Shown piece after piece: positions 20,510-31,219 of a stretch of DNA of 64,000 nucleotides. The translations under genes and the position numbers were made by a program. The stretch is from contig JAHVKF010000003.1 in assembly GCA_019800895.1 (NCBI GenBank), positions 496,001 through 560,000 of the forward strand, given 5' to 3'. The DNA is from Halomonas denitrificans. Its GTDB lineage: Bacteria; Pseudomonadota; Gammaproteobacteria; Xanthomonadales; Wenzhouxiangellaceae. Under the pieces are notes generated by a model that was given only the letters and a program-made list of their open reading frames with translations, was not told the DNA's origin and made no database searches. Numbering within the stretch: the stretch's first letter is position 1; each line of letters starts with the position of its first letter.

Positions 20510-21580
20510 CCGTCCCCGGGCGGGCTCCGCTGTGTCCGGTGAGGGGGCCCCGGACTGCGGCCGCGGCCCCGCGTCGATGCCCCCGTCGACGGCGGGTGGC
20601 GGCTCGGGCGGCGGCAGCGGAAGGAGGGGATCGAGCTCGGTCACGCGCAGCAGCACACCGAAGCGCTCGCTGTCGAAATACTCCCAGCGGTCCGGACGGA
20701 TCACGCGAGACTGGCGCAGGCGGTGGACTCGCCAGCCGTCGGCGCTGCCGGCATCGTTCGGTGCGAGCCGCATCGAGTCCACGCCCGGGCGAAGCTCGCC
20801 CAGGCGCCGGACCGGTGTCTGCCAGTGCAGGTCGAGTTCGGCGTGCAGGAACTGGCGGCGGACCAGCGCCAGCGATCCGTCCAGGCGGAACGCCGGGCCC
20901 GTCCGCGCGCTGCCCTCCGGGGGCACGAGCCGTTCGTTCGAATCGATCGCCGCGTTGCGCCGATCGACCGGGCTACGGACCGGCGATTCCGCTTCGCGTG
21001 CCACGCGGTCCGGGTTCGTTGGCGGGACCGGCCGGCGATCGACGACGACATCGTCATGGACCCGGATCGGGCCGGGCCGTCGCGGCCGTCCGGCCGGCTG
21101 CAGCCAGGCCAGCGCGGTGACCGGCTCGAACTCGCCGCTGTCGGCGACGCGCTCTCGCAGCTCGGCCAGGCCGGCCGGCAAGGGCTCGAGCGCGGCGAAC
21201 ATCGCGGGTCGGGTCAGGGTGCGGTAGGCCTCGTCCGGAGTTCCCGCATCGGAGTCGTCCTCGCTCTCGTCCAGCGCGACCCGACCGGTGCGTTCGGCCA
21301 GCGGCTGCGGGATCGGGACGCCGGGCGCGGCAAGCGCCGACCAGGCGGGGGCCAGAAGGGGCCCGGCCTCGGCCACGACGCGGGGATCGAGCGCGCCGTC
21401 GAAGCGCCCGGGGGCGTCGACGGGCCAGTCGTCGGAGCGGCCGTCCACCGGCTCGACGACCAGCACCTCGACCCGGTATTCGGTGGGCGCATCGTTCGAC
21501 TGGGCGCGCGCCTCGCCGATCGGCAGGCTGCCGGCGAGGGAGGCGACCACCAGCGCGGCGGAAAAGGCGGCTCGGCTCAT
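20507..21580 (-). CDS. csiV: CsiV-family secreted protein
   Basis: A 357-residue exported protein with a signal peptide (cleavage near EARAQ, residue ~27). The mature N-terminus YRVEVLVVEPVDGRSDDWP and the later block RLDGSLALVRRQFLHAELDLHW and SERFGVLLRVTELDPL are the conserved elements of CsiV (peptidoglycan-binding, cell shape in Vibrio). CsiV genes commonly lie next to mfd, as here; the ATG overlaps the mfd stop. The middle (about 150-230) is a Pro/Arg-rich low-complexity linker. C-terminus is Pro-rich. Role in cell-wall maintenance is inferred from the family. Confidence 0.8.
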   Translation of the reverse strand: MSRAAFSAALVVASLAGSLPIGEARAQSNDAPTEYRVEVLVVEPVDGRSDDWPVDAPGRFDGALDPRVVAEAGPLLAPAWSALAAPGVPIPQPLAERTGRVALDESEDDSDAGTPDEAYRTLTRPAMFAALEPLPAGLAELRERVADSGEFEPVTALAWLQPAGRPRRPGPIRVHDDVVVDRRPVPPTNPDRVAREAESPVRSPVDRRNAAIDSNERLVPPEGSARTGPAFRLDGSLALVRRQFLHAELDLHWQTPVRRLGELRPGVDSMRLAPNDAGSADGWRVHRLRQSRVIRPDRWEYFDSERFGVLLRVTELDPLLPLPPPEPPPAVDGGIDAGPRPQSGAPSPDTAEPARGR

Positions 21581-24500
21581 GCGGCGGAGTGTACTGGATC
21601 GCCGCCGGCCGGTCGCAGCCGCTCGATCAGGTCTTCGGCCACGCCGATCCGGTCTTCCAGTGCTTCGAATTCGCCGTGGATGCGCAAGCGGTCCGAGTCC
21701 GGCAGGGAGTAGCTGTGGGCCTCCTTCTGGATCATCCGGATCAGCTCGGCCATGTCGATCTTCGGTTTCGGCAGGAACGCGACGCGGCCGCCGGCCGGGC
21801 CCACTTCGAGCTTGCGGATGCCGAGTTCCCGAGCCTGCAGCCGCAGCTCGGCGGCGGTGAACAAGTGCTTGACGGGGTCGGGCAACAGGCCGAAGCGGTC
21901 GATCATCTCCACCTGCAGGTCGTGCAGGTCTTCGGCCTTCTTCGCCTGGGCGATGCGCTTGTAGAGCACCAGGCGCTGGTGGACGTCGGGGAGGTAGTCG
22001 TCGGGAATCAGCGCGGAGGTGTGCAGGTCCACCTCCGAGGCGATATCGACCGGCTCGTCCAGGTCCGGTTCGATGCCGGCCTTCAGCGCCTCGACGGTGC
22101 GATCCAGCAGCTCGGAGTAGAGCTGGAAGCCGATCGCCTCGATCTGGCCGGACTGGTCCTCGCCGAGCAGCTCGCCGGCGCCGCGAATCTCGAGATCGTG
22201 GGTGGCCAGCGTGAAGCCCGCGCCGAGCTCCTCGAGCGACTGGATGGCCTCGAGGCGCTTGCGCGCGTCGCGCGTCAGGGAGCGCTGCGGCGGCGTGATC
22301 AGGTAGGCATAGGCCAGGTGGTGCGATCGGCCGACGCGGCCGCGCAGCTGGTGCAGCTGGGCCAGGCCGAACTTGTCGGCGCGGTTGATGATGATGGTGT
22401 TGGCGGTCGGGACGTCGATGCCGTTCTCGATGATCGTGCTGGCGATCAGCAGGTTGATGCGGCGCGCGTAGAAGTCGCGCATGGTCCGTTCCATCTCGCC
22501 CGGCGGCATCTGGCCGTGGGCGATGCCGATGCGCGCGCGCGGGAACATCTTCTGCAGGTCGTCGGCGATCCTCGGCTGGGTCTTCAGGTCGTTGTGCAGG
22601 AAATACACCTGCCCGCCGCGCTGGAACTCGCGGCTGACCGCGTCCCGGATCGTCCCGCTGTCCCATTCCGACACGAAGGTCCGTACCGCCATCCGGCGCG
22701 ACGGCGGCGTGGCGATGATCGACAGTTCGCGCAGGCCGGTCATGGACATGTTCAGCGTTCGCGGGATCGGCGTGGCGGTCAGCGTCAGCAGGTCGACCTC
22801 GGCGCGCAGCTTCTTCAGCTGCTCCTTCTGGCGTACCCCGAAGCGCTGCTCCTCGTCGACCACGACCAGTCCAAGGTCCTTGAACCGGACGTCGCCCTGC
22901 AGCAGGCGGTGGGTGCCGATGACGATGTCGATCGACCCGTCGGCCAGGCCGGCCAGGGTGGCGTCGGTCTGCTTCTTGCCGCCGGTCCGCGACAGCAGGG
23001 CGACGTTGACGGGCCAGTCGGCGAAGCGGTCGGCGAAGGTTCGGTGGTGCTGTTCGGACAGCAGCGTGGTCGGCGCGAGCAGGGCGACCTGGCGCCCGGC
23101 GTCGGTGACCGCGAAGGCCGCCCGCAGCGCGACCTCGGTCTTGCCGAAGCCGACGTCGCCGCAGACCACCCGGTCCATCGGGCGGGCCGCGCGCAGATCG
23201 GCCAGGACCGCGTCGATCGCGGCCTGCTGGTCGTCCGTTTCCTCGTACTCGAAGCCGGCCGCGAAGCGCGCGTACAGGCCGCGATCGAACTCGGCGGCCC
23301 GGCCTTCGCGCGCGGCGCGCCGGGCCTGGAGATTCAGCAGTTCGGCGGCGACGTCGCGAACTTTTTCCGCGGCCTTGCGCCGCGTCTTCTTCCAGCGATC
23401 CGATCCGAGCTGGTTCAGGGTCACGTGCTCGGGATCGGCCCCCGTGTATCGGCTGACCAGGTGCAGGTCGGTCACGGGCACGTAGAGCTTGTCGCTGCCG
23501 GCGTATTCGAGGGTCAGGAACTCGCCGCGCGTGTCGCCGACGTCGAGCACCTCCAGGCCGATGTAGCGGCCGATGCCGTGCTCCAGGTGCACGACCAGGG
23601 CGCCGGGCTGGAGGTCGGCCAGGCTGCGGACCAGGCTCTCCGGATCCTGGCCCGAACGACGGTCGCGCTGCACGGTCCGCGTATGTCCCGGAAACAGTTC
23701 GGCCTCGGTCAGCACCGTCAGGCCGGCCTCGGGCAGGCGGCAGCCGCCGGAGAAGGGCAGCACCGCCAGGGCAAGGCGGGGGGCGCTTTCGTCGGCGCTG
23801 ACGAACGCGGCCCAGGACGACAGCAGCTTCGGTTTCAGGCCGATCCGCCGGAGGTTGTCGTGGATGAGTTCGCGTCGGCCCGCCGTGTCGGCGGCCAGGA
23901 GGACCCGGTCCGACGCGGCCAGCACCTCGGCCACGGCATCCGGTTCGTGATCCAGATCGAGCTTCGGCGGCTCGGCCACCGCATCCCGGCCCGGCGCCCG
24001 GCGCGTGACCTGGACCGCGGCATCCGCCTTCAGCGCGTCGACCAGTTCGCGGGCGTCGAAGAACAGTTCGTGCGGGTCCAGGGCCGGGCGCTCGCGGTCG
24101 CTCTGGCGCTGATCGTGCCGGATCGCGACCTGTTCGGCGAATTCGGTGGCGGCATCCTCCACGCCGTCGAGCACGACCAGGCGGTGCTCGGTCGGAAGGT
24201 AGTCCAGCAACCCGGCCGTCCCGTCGAAGAACAATGGCAGGTACTGCTCGAGGCCCTGGGCGTGGACGCCGTCGCCGACGTCCTGGTAGGGCGTGGCGTG
24301 GCGCAGATCGACATCGAAGCGATTGCGGAAGCGGCGCCGAAAGTCGCTGCGCGCGCTTTCGTCGAAGGGGTACTCGCGGCCCGGCAGCAGGCGCACCGCG
24401 TCGAGCTTCCCCGTCGAGCGCTGGGTTTCGGGGTCGAAGGTGCGGATCGACTCGATCTCCGTATCGAACAGCTCCAGCCGGTAGGGCTGCTCGCAGCCCA

Positions 24501-25026
24501 TCGGCCAAAGGTCGAAAACCGCGCCGCGCAGGGCGAACTGGCCCGGCTGCCAGACCTGCTCGGCCAGGGAATAGCCGGCGTCGCCGAGCTGGCCGCGGAA
24601 GGAATCGAGGTCGAGGTCCTGGCCGACCCGCAGGTCGATGTTGCGGCCGATCAGCCAGGATTTCGGCGCCAGGCGTTGCATCAGCGCGCTGATCGGCGCG
24701 ATCACGATGCCCTCCGTGCGCGCCGGCAGCGCGGTCAGCACCTCGAGCCGCCGCGAGATCAGGTCCGGGTGCGGCGAGTAGAGGTCGTAGGGCAGGATCT
24801 CGAGGTCGGGAAACAGCTCGGCCCGCGGGCCGTCGAGCAGGTTCAGGTCGTCGCGCAGGCGCCGCGCGGCGTAGCCGTCGGCCGCCGCCACGAGGACCGG
24901 GCCGCCGGCCCGTCGAGCAAAGGCCGAAAGCGCCAGCGCGAGGCCCAGCCCGTCCAGGGCCGGCCATTGGCTGCGGTCGCCCGAGGCGGCGCGGGGCGGA
25001 GCGAGCGGATGGAAGCGGCTGGACAT
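21577..25026 (-). CDS. mfd: Transcription-repair coupling factor
   Basis: A 1149-residue Mfd. Order: UvrB-like N-terminal module (1-~340), RNA polymerase-interacting domain (~470-540, containing GALVVHLEHGIGRYIGLE), a RecG-type SF2 helicase core with Walker A (CGDVGFGKTEVALRA, ~ residue 620) and DEEQRFGV box, then the C-terminal TRCF domain. It displaces stalled RNA polymerase and recruits UvrA for transcription-coupled repair. Length matches E. coli Mfd (1148). It stops on the ATGA that starts csiV. Confidence 0.97.
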   Translation of the reverse strand: MSSRFHPLAPPRAASGDRSQWPALDGLGLALALSAFARRAGGPVLVAAADGYAARRLRDDLNLLDGPRAELFPDLEILPYDLYSPHPDLISRRLEVLTALPARTEGIVIAPISALMQRLAPKSWLIGRNIDLRVGQDLDLDSFRGQLGDAGYSLAEQVWQPGQFALRGAVFDLWPMGCEQPYRLELFDTEIESIRTFDPETQRSTGKLDAVRLLPGREYPFDESARSDFRRRFRNRFDVDLRHATPYQDVGDGVHAQGLEQYLPLFFDGTAGLLDYLPTEHRLVVLDGVEDAATEFAEQVAIRHDQRQSDRERPALDPHELFFDARELVDALKADAAVQVTRRAPGRDAVAEPPKLDLDHEPDAVAEVLAASDRVLLAADTAGRRELIHDNLRRIGLKPKLLSSWAAFVSADESAPRLALAVLPFSGGCRLPEAGLTVLTEAELFPGHTRTVQRDRRSGQDPESLVRSLADLQPGALVVHLEHGIGRYIGLEVLDVGDTRGEFLTLEYAGSDKLYVPVTDLHLVSRYTGADPEHVTLNQLGSDRWKKTRRKAAEKVRDVAAELLNLQARRAAREGRAAEFDRGLYARFAAGFEYEETDDQQAAIDAVLADLRAARPMDRVVCGDVGFGKTEVALRAAFAVTDAGRQVALLAPTTLLSEQHHRTFADRFADWPVNVALLSRTGGKKQTDATLAGLADGSIDIVIGTHRLLQGDVRFKDLGLVVVDEEQRFGVRQKEQLKKLRAEVDLLTLTATPIPRTLNMSMTGLRELSIIATPPSRRMAVRTFVSEWDSGTIRDAVSREFQRGGQVYFLHNDLKTQPRIADDLQKMFPRARIGIAHGQMPPGEMERTMRDFYARRINLLIASTIIENGIDVPTANTIIINRADKFGLAQLHQLRGRVGRSHHLAYAYLITPPQRSLTRDARKRLEAIQSLEELGAGFTLATHDLEIRGAGELLGEDQSGQIEAIGFQLYSELLDRTVEALKAGIEPDLDEPVDIASEVDLHTSALIPDDYLPDVHQRLVLYKRIAQAKKAEDLHDLQVEMIDRFGLLPDPVKHLFTAAELRLQARELGIRKLEVGPAGGRVAFLPKPKIDMAELIRMIQKEAHSYSLPDSDRLRIHGEFEALEDRIGVAEDLIERLRPAGGDPVHSAA

Positions 25027-25065
25027 GCGGGAAGGGTGATCCGGGTCGAAGGCAGAAGGGCGGCT

Positions 25066-25071
25066 ATTCTA
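25066..25071 (-). promoter_or_regulatory. Putative -10 box of mfd
   Basis: Minus-strand TAGAAT about 40 bases before the mfd ATG, the same hexamer and distance as at purB. Confidence 0.45.
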
Positions 25072-25211
25072 GCGACAGGGTCCGGCGTCCCGGTGAGCGG
25101 CGACGGGGCTGGCGGTTTCGCGAACCCGGTTCCTCCGCGCGAACGCGGTCCGGTATGCTCGGCCGGGGGCGCCATCGCGGCGCGGGTACGGTTCGCACGG
25201 AGACTCGTTCA

Positions 25212-26042
25212 ATGACGAATGGCAGCAGCACGGCCCCGGTGGTCGCGATCTCGGGCGCGGGTTCGGGACTGGGCGCGGCGATGGCGAAGACGTTCGCTTC
25301 GGCGGGGTACCGGGTGGTGGTCACGGACCAGCACGAGGACCGGGCCCGGCAGGTCGCCGACCGGCTCGACGGTGAAGGCCATTGGGCCTGTGCGATGGAT
25401 GTCACGGACAGCGCGCAGTGGGCGCGCCTCGACGACGAGATCGGCACCCGCTACGGGCGCCTGGATGTGCTGATCAACAATGCGGGCGTGGCGACCGGCG
25501 GGATGCTCGGCGAGACGCCGCTCGACGACTGGACCTGGGTGCTGGACATCGACCTGATGGGCGTGGTGCGCGGCTGCCATCAGTTCGTCGACCGGTTCCG
25601 CGGCCAGGGGCACGGGCACATCATCAACGTGGCGTCCTTCGCCGGCCTGGCCGGCGCGCCGGCGATCGCCTCCTACGGCACGGCCAAGGCGGGCGTGATC
25701 GCGCTGTCGGAAATGCTTCGCGCCGAGCTGGCGCCGGCCGGCGTCGAGGTCTCGGTGCTGTGCCCGGCCTTCGTGACGACCAAGCTCACCGAAACCATGC
25801 GCGCGCCGGACGGCGACTACGCCGAGCGGGTCCAGCGCTGGATGGCCCGGTCCGGGGTCAGCGCGGAGGACGTCGCGGCCGTGGTGTTGTCGGCCGTGCG
25901 ACGACCGAAGTTCATGCTCCTGACCCATCGCGACACGCGCTGGATGTACCGGCTCAAGCGCTGGTTCCCGGAGCTGTACTTCCGGATCATGATGAAGCAG
26001 ATGCGCAGGATGATGCCCGAGGCGGGCAAGACCTCCCGCTGA
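25212..26042 (+). CDS. Short-chain dehydrogenase/reductase
   Basis: A 276-residue classical SDR. Cofactor loop GAGSGLG is at residues ~15-21, the NNAG motif in INNAGVATGG near 92, the catalytic Ser in INVASFAG near 142 and the YxxxK pair in SYGTAKAG near 156-160. A C-terminal extension rich in Arg and Met (WMYRLKRWFPELYFRIMMKQMRR) may associate with membrane. The Asp in VVTDQHEDRA suggests NAD preference. The ATG at 25212 is chosen at the domain start. Stands alone, convergent with prfA. Substrate cannot be told from sequence. Confidence 0.9.
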   Translation: MTNGSSTAPVVAISGAGSGLGAAMAKTFASAGYRVVVTDQHEDRARQVADRLDGEGHWACAMDVTDSAQWARLDDEIGTRYGRLDVLINNAGVATGGMLGETPLDDWTWVLDIDLMGVVRGCHQFVDRFRGQGHGHIINVASFAGLAGAPAIASYGTAKAGVIALSEMLRAELAPAGVEVSVLCPAFVTTKLTETMRAPDGDYAERVQRWMARSGVSAEDVAAVVLSAVRRPKFMLLTHRDTRWMYRLKRWFPELYFRIMMKQMRRMMPEAGKTSR

Positions 26043-26144
26043 TCGGCCGGAGCGGTCCGGGCGCGCCGGCACGTTTCCTTCGCGATCCGCCGGCATCGCA
26101 TGTGCGGCCCGGTTTCGTGCTGGACGTTCGACCGCGGCCGGCGG

Positions 26145-27214
<1,070 letters not shown>

Positions 27215-27218
<4 letters not shown>

Positions 27219-28474
27219 GCGTCGTCTCCCCGCAGCATCAGCCGACGCGCCGCGTCGAGCAGCGGATCGTCGGCGCGCTCGGCGGCTTCGCGCACCGCCG
27301 TACTCGGCGGGTGGAGCAGCCGGTTGGTCAGGCGGTGGCCGAACTGCTTCAGCACGTCCTCGGCGTCGCGCCCGGCGGCCAGGTCGCGCAGCGCGCGATC
27401 GAGCAGTCGGTCGCGCTCGTCGAAGGCCTGCTCGCGCATGGCCTTGAGCGTGGCGCTGGCCGCGTGCAGGTTCAGCCAGCGATCGAAGGCTTCGGTCTGG
27501 CCATCGACGATGGCGCCGGCCTGGTCCAGTGCATCGAGGCGCTGCTGGTGACCGCGCTGGGCGATCTCGCGCAGGTCGTCGATGGTGTAGAGGTAGACAT
27601 CCTCGAGTTCGCCGATCGACGGCTCGACGTTGCGCGGTACCGAGAGGTCGACCATGAACAGAGGGCGTCGCCGGCGCTTCTCGAGTGCGCGCCGGATCAT
27701 CGGCTCGGTCACCACCGGCTCGGGGCTGCCGGTGCAGGCAACGACCACGTCGTGGTCCGGTAGCGCGTCGGCCAGGGCATCGAGGCCGATCGCGCGCGCG
27801 CCGAACTCCGCGGCCAGTCGATCCGCCCGTTCCGCGCTGCGGTTGGCGATCGTCAGCCGGTTCAGGCCCTTGCCCAGAAAGTGCCGGCAGCAGTCCTCGA
27901 TCATCTCGCCGGCGCCGACCATCAGCGCGCCGACCCGGCCGACGTCGCCGAAGATCTGGTGCGCGAGCTTCAGGGCCGCGAAAGGCAGGGTCACGGGATT
28001 GTGTCCGATGCCCGTCTCGGTCCGGACCAGCTTGGCGGTCTGGAACGCATGCTGGAACAGCCGATCGAGCACCGGGCCCAGCGTGCCGGTCTCGCGCGCC
28101 CCGCTCCAGGCGGTCTTGACCTGGCCTGTGATCTGCGGTTCACCGAGCACCATCGAGTCCATGCCGGAGGTCACGCGCAGCAGGTGGGCGACCGCCGGAG
28201 ACCCCCGCAGGCCGTAGAGGTGTCGGCCCATCGAGCCGGGTGCCGCGCCGTGCCAACGGTGTAGCCAGTCGTCGAGGGCCTGTATGCTAGCCTCGGCGCC
28301 GGCGACATAGAGTTCCGTCCGGTTGCAGGTGCTGACGATCGCGCATTCCTCGACACCGTCGACGGCGTGCAGCGCGGTCAGGGCGTCGTCGAGGCGGTCC
28401 GGCACGAACGCGAGGCGCTCGCGAACCGCGACCGGCGCCGTTTGATGACTCAGCCCGAGGGCAAGAAGCGACAT
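27215..28474 (-). CDS. hemA: Glutamyl-tRNA reductase
   Basis: A 419-residue HemA, the first enzyme of C5 tetrapyrrole synthesis, converting glutamyl-tRNA to glutamate-1-semialdehyde. The catalytic cysteine lies in [11 protein letters not shown] (near residue 49), followed by the [25 protein letters not shown]-type block (split: residues ~85-110). NADPH-binding GAGEMI is near 185. The C-terminal dimerisation domain is complete. The ATG at 28474 coincides with the start region of the divergent TPR gene. Coupled to prfA. Confidence 0.96.
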
Positions 28475-30353
28475 GCGCGAACCAGGTTCGGACAAACCAC
28501 TCATTTTCGACGTTCGACGAGAGCAAATCAAGAAAACGACGGGGATTCCGCGCGACAGCCGCCTGCCCGGGGTCCTCACTGCCCGCTTCGCGCGGCGTGC
28601 GTCCCGGCCGCAGGGAGGCCTGCGGGGGCTCTGGGGGTCGTTGGTGCCGGCGCTGGTCCTGCTGGCGGGATGCGCCGGCACGGCCGAGCGGCCGCTCTCT
28701 TCGTCCGGACCGGACGATCCGCAGGCCGCGGCATCGAGCACCGAGGGGGACGTCGCGATCCGATCCCTGCTGGCCGATGCACGGCAGGCGCAGGACCTGG
28801 GGGACGCGGCGACGGCGCTGGATCTCTATCTCGAGGCGATGGTGCTGTCCGAGCGCATCGAGATCGCCGAACAGGCGACCCGGGTCGCGGCGCAGCTGGG
28901 GGACTGGCCGGCGGTCGACCGCGCGGCCCGGCGCTGGCTGGAACTGGACCCGGACGCCGCGCCGCCGCATCACTTCCTGATTCTCGGGGCGTTCCGGCAG
29001 GACGATCTCGACGCCGCGGGCCAGCGTCTCGGTCAGTTCATCGAGCGCAGTCCGGGCAACCCGTCGACCTGGGGCACGGTGACCGCGCTGCTTCCGTCGG
29101 CGCCGTCGCCGTCGGCGGCCGAGGCCATCCTCGATGCGCTGCTGCAGCGCCATGCGCCGGTCGACGATCCGGCCTTCGCCGATCTCCAGCGCAGCCGCCT
29201 GCAGGTGCAGCTCGATCGCTTGCCCGAGGCAATGAACTACGCCGATCGTGCCTTCGAGGCCCAACCTTCCGCCGCCGCCGCGATGTGGGCGGGGCGCCTG
29301 GCCGAGGCGCTGGGCGAGGTCGAGGGGGCGCGCGCACGCTTCGCGGCGGCACGGCAGCTGGCCGAAGATCCGGTGGGCCCCGGCCTGGCGGAGGTCGAGC
29401 TGCTACGCGCCGAAGGGCGACGTGAAGAGGCGCTGGCGGTACTCGCCGAGCTGCCACCGTCGGTCGAGGTGCTCTATGCGCGGGTCCTGGTCGAGCACCA
29501 GCTGGGTCGCAAGGACCGCGCGCGCGAACACTGGCACGAGCTGGCCGAATTGTCCGACGACGCCGGGGCCGACGGCGCCGGGGTCGGCGACCCGGACCAG
29601 GCGGCCTGGCTGACGGCCCTGGCGGCCGAGGCGATCGGACTGAACGAGGCGGCGATCGACTGGTTCGATCGCGTCCGGGGTCCGGCCCGCCCCGATGCGG
29701 ACCTGCGTCGGGCGGCGTTGCTCGGCGAGCAGGGCGAGATGGACCGGGCCTCGGACCTGTTCGCCGCGGTCCGCGCCCTGCCGGACCCGCGCCGGGCCGA
29801 ACAGGCCTGGCTGATCGAGACCGAGCTCCTGCTCCAGCAGGGCCGCGGCGACGAGGCGCTGGCGATGTTCAGCGATGCCCTGGCCGAGACGCCCGGCAGC
29901 GCCGCGCTGCTCTACGGGCGGGCAATGGCCGCGGTCCGCCTCGACCGGCTCGAACTGGCCGAGCAGGACCTCCGCACGCTGATCCAGCGCGAGCCGGACA
30001 ACGCCCTCGCGCTCAACGCACTGGGCTACACGCTGTCGGACCGGACCGACCGGCAGCGAGAGGCCTATCGGCTGATCGAGCGCGCGCTCGCGATCGATCC
30101 CGAAAACCCCGCCATCCTCGATTCGATGGGCTGGGTGCTGTTCAAGCTCGGCCGCGCCGAGCAGGCGGCACCCTATCTCGAGCGGGCCGCGACCGCCGAA
30201 CTCAACGCCGAGATCGTCGCCCACCTGGTCGAGGTCCTCTGGGCGCTGGAACGCTACGACGAAGCGCGCGTCTGGATCGAGCGCGGCCGGGCGGAATTTC
30301 CGGACGACCCGCTGTTCGTCGCCACGCTCGAGCGGGTCGGCGTCGACTCATGA
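28473..30353 (+). CDS. TPR-repeat protein, probably an outer-membrane lipoprotein
   Basis: A frame of 626 residues. From about residue 85 to the end it is built of tetratricopeptide-like helices; the C-terminal ones (about 500-590, with NALNALGYTLSDRTD and IDPENPAILDSMGWVLFKLG) are canonical TPRs. A lipobox LVLLAGC ends near residue 67, which is late for a signal peptide, so the true start may lie downstream of the ATG at 28473, perhaps at a rare codon; no good ATG/GTG is in frame. If 28473 is right, its start codon overlaps that of the divergent hemA. A TPR gene between hemA and lolB is common in gammaproteobacteria. Partner proteins unknown. Confidence 0.8.
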   Translation: MREPGSDKPLIFDVRREQIKKTTGIPRDSRLPGVLTARFARRASRPQGGLRGLWGSLVPALVLLAGCAGTAERPLSSSGPDDPQAAASSTEGDVAIRSLLADARQAQDLGDAATALDLYLEAMVLSERIEIAEQATRVAAQLGDWPAVDRAARRWLELDPDAAPPHHFLILGAFRQDDLDAAGQRLGQFIERSPGNPSTWGTVTALLPSAPSPSAAEAILDALLQRHAPVDDPAFADLQRSRLQVQLDRLPEAMNYADRAFEAQPSAAAAMWAGRLAEALGEVEGARARFAAARQLAEDPVGPGLAEVELLRAEGRREEALAVLAELPPSVEVLYARVLVEHQLGRKDRAREHWHELAELSDDAGADGAGVGDPDQAAWLTALAAEAIGLNEAAIDWFDRVRGPARPDADLRRAALLGEQGEMDRASDLFAAVRALPDPRRAEQAWLIETELLLQQGRGDEALAMFSDALAETPGSAALLYGRAMAAVRLDRLELAEQDLRTLIQREPDNALALNALGYTLSDRTDRQREAYRLIERALAIDPENPAILDSMGWVLFKLGRAEQAAPYLERAATAELNAEIVAHLVEVLWALERYDEARVWIERGRAEFPDDPLFVATLERVGVDS

Positions 30354-30379
30354 GCACGGTCGCTGCTTCGGGGGGGGCG

Positions 30380-31060
30380 ATGAACAGTGCAGGGAACCGC
30401 AGGGCGGCGGCCGTCGCCTTCGCCTTCCTTCTCGCGCTGGCGGGCTGCGCCACGGTTCGCGAGGCCCGCGAGGAGGGTGCCTGGCTCGACGAGCGCGAGC
30501 GCTGGCTGGCGGCCCACCCGGTGTGGTCCGTTTCCGGCCGGCTCGGCCTGTCCGACGGCGAGCGCGGCGGCAGCCTGGCCTTCGACTGGTCCGCCGACGG
30601 CGAACGCCACCGGGTCCACCTGCGAACGCTCGCCGGCGGCCAGCAATGGCGCCTGGATTTCGGCCCCGATGGTGCCCGGCTGGTCGGAAGCGATCTCGAG
30701 GAATGGCACGGTCCGGATGCGGACCGCCTGGTCCGCGAGGCGACCGGCTGGCCGATTCCCGTGCGCTGGATGAGGCGCTGGCTGGTCGGGCTGCCGGCGC
30801 CCGACCGCGCCGCGCTTCGCTACGCCGAGGACGGTACGCTGGCCGCCCTGACGATCGACGACTGGGCGCTGGACTTCCAGCGCTTGTCGGTTCCGCCCGG
30901 CTACTCGGTGCTGATGCCGGCCCGGATCGAGGCGCGCCATCCCCCGTACCGCATCCGCGCCGCGCTGAGCGGGTGGTCCTTCGAGCGGCCCGTGCCGTCG
31001 GGTGGAAACCCGGCCGAAAAGGCGCCGACCGGTCGCGCGCCGGAAGCCGAGCCGCTATAA
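30380..31060 (+). CDS. lolB: Outer-membrane lipoprotein insertion protein LolB
   Basis: A 226-residue lipoprotein. The signal peptide has two arginines, a hydrophobic core and lipobox LALAGC with Cys23. The mature domain has the LolB features WSVSGRLGLSDGERGGSLAFDW and, later, WPIPVRWMRRWLVG and PARIEARHPPYRIR. LolB receives lipoproteins from LolA at the outer membrane. A start at 30350 overlapping the upstream stop (ATGA) is also possible and would add ten residues. The ispE gene that commonly follows lolB is missing. Confidence 0.9.
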   Translation: MNSAGNRRAAAVAFAFLLALAGCATVREAREEGAWLDERERWLAAHPVWSVSGRLGLSDGERGGSLAFDWSADGERHRVHLRTLAGGQQWRLDFGPDGARLVGSDLEEWHGPDADRLVREATGWPIPVRWMRRWLVGLPAPDRAALRYAEDGTLAALTIDDWALDFQRLSVPPGYSVLMPARIEARHPPYRIRAALSGWSFERPVPSGGNPAEKAPTGRAPEAEPL

Positions 31061-31061
31061 T
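31056..31061 (+). promoter_or_regulatory. Putative -10 box for tRNA-Gln / prs
   Basis: TATAAT overlaps the lolB stop codon and lies 38 bases before tRNA-Gln. No clear -35. Confidence 0.5.
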
Positions 31062-31099
31062 CCGCCGCGTCCGGACGCCACAGGTTCACGGCACTCGAC

Positions 31100-31176
31100 A
31101 GGGACGTCGCCAAGTTGGTTAAGGCACGGGGTTTTGATCCCCGCATTCGCAGGTTCGAGTCCTGCCGTCCCTGCCA
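31100..31176 (+). tRNA. tRNA-Gln (anticodon TTG)
   Basis: Acceptor strands AGGGACG and CGTCCCT pair perfectly, with G discriminator and encoded CCA. The anticodon stem GGGG/CCCC holds the loop TTTTGAT, giving TTG. The T arm contains GGTTCGAGTCC. It sits between lolB and prs, the conserved place for tRNA-Gln in many gammaproteobacteria. Confidence 0.97.
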
Positions 31177-31219
31177 TTTCTCGAAACCGAACAGCCGAAT
31201 CCGAACAGGGAGCGGAGCG

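Noticed and set aside
20507-24967. 1486-residue minus-strand frame joining mfd region and csiV
   Set aside because: Only its last 357 residues form the CsiV protein; the rest reads mfd in the wrong frame.
21589-25215. 1208-residue plus-strand frame opposite mfd
   Set aside because: Antisense to a confident mfd; no motif, codon pattern is a mirror of the real gene.
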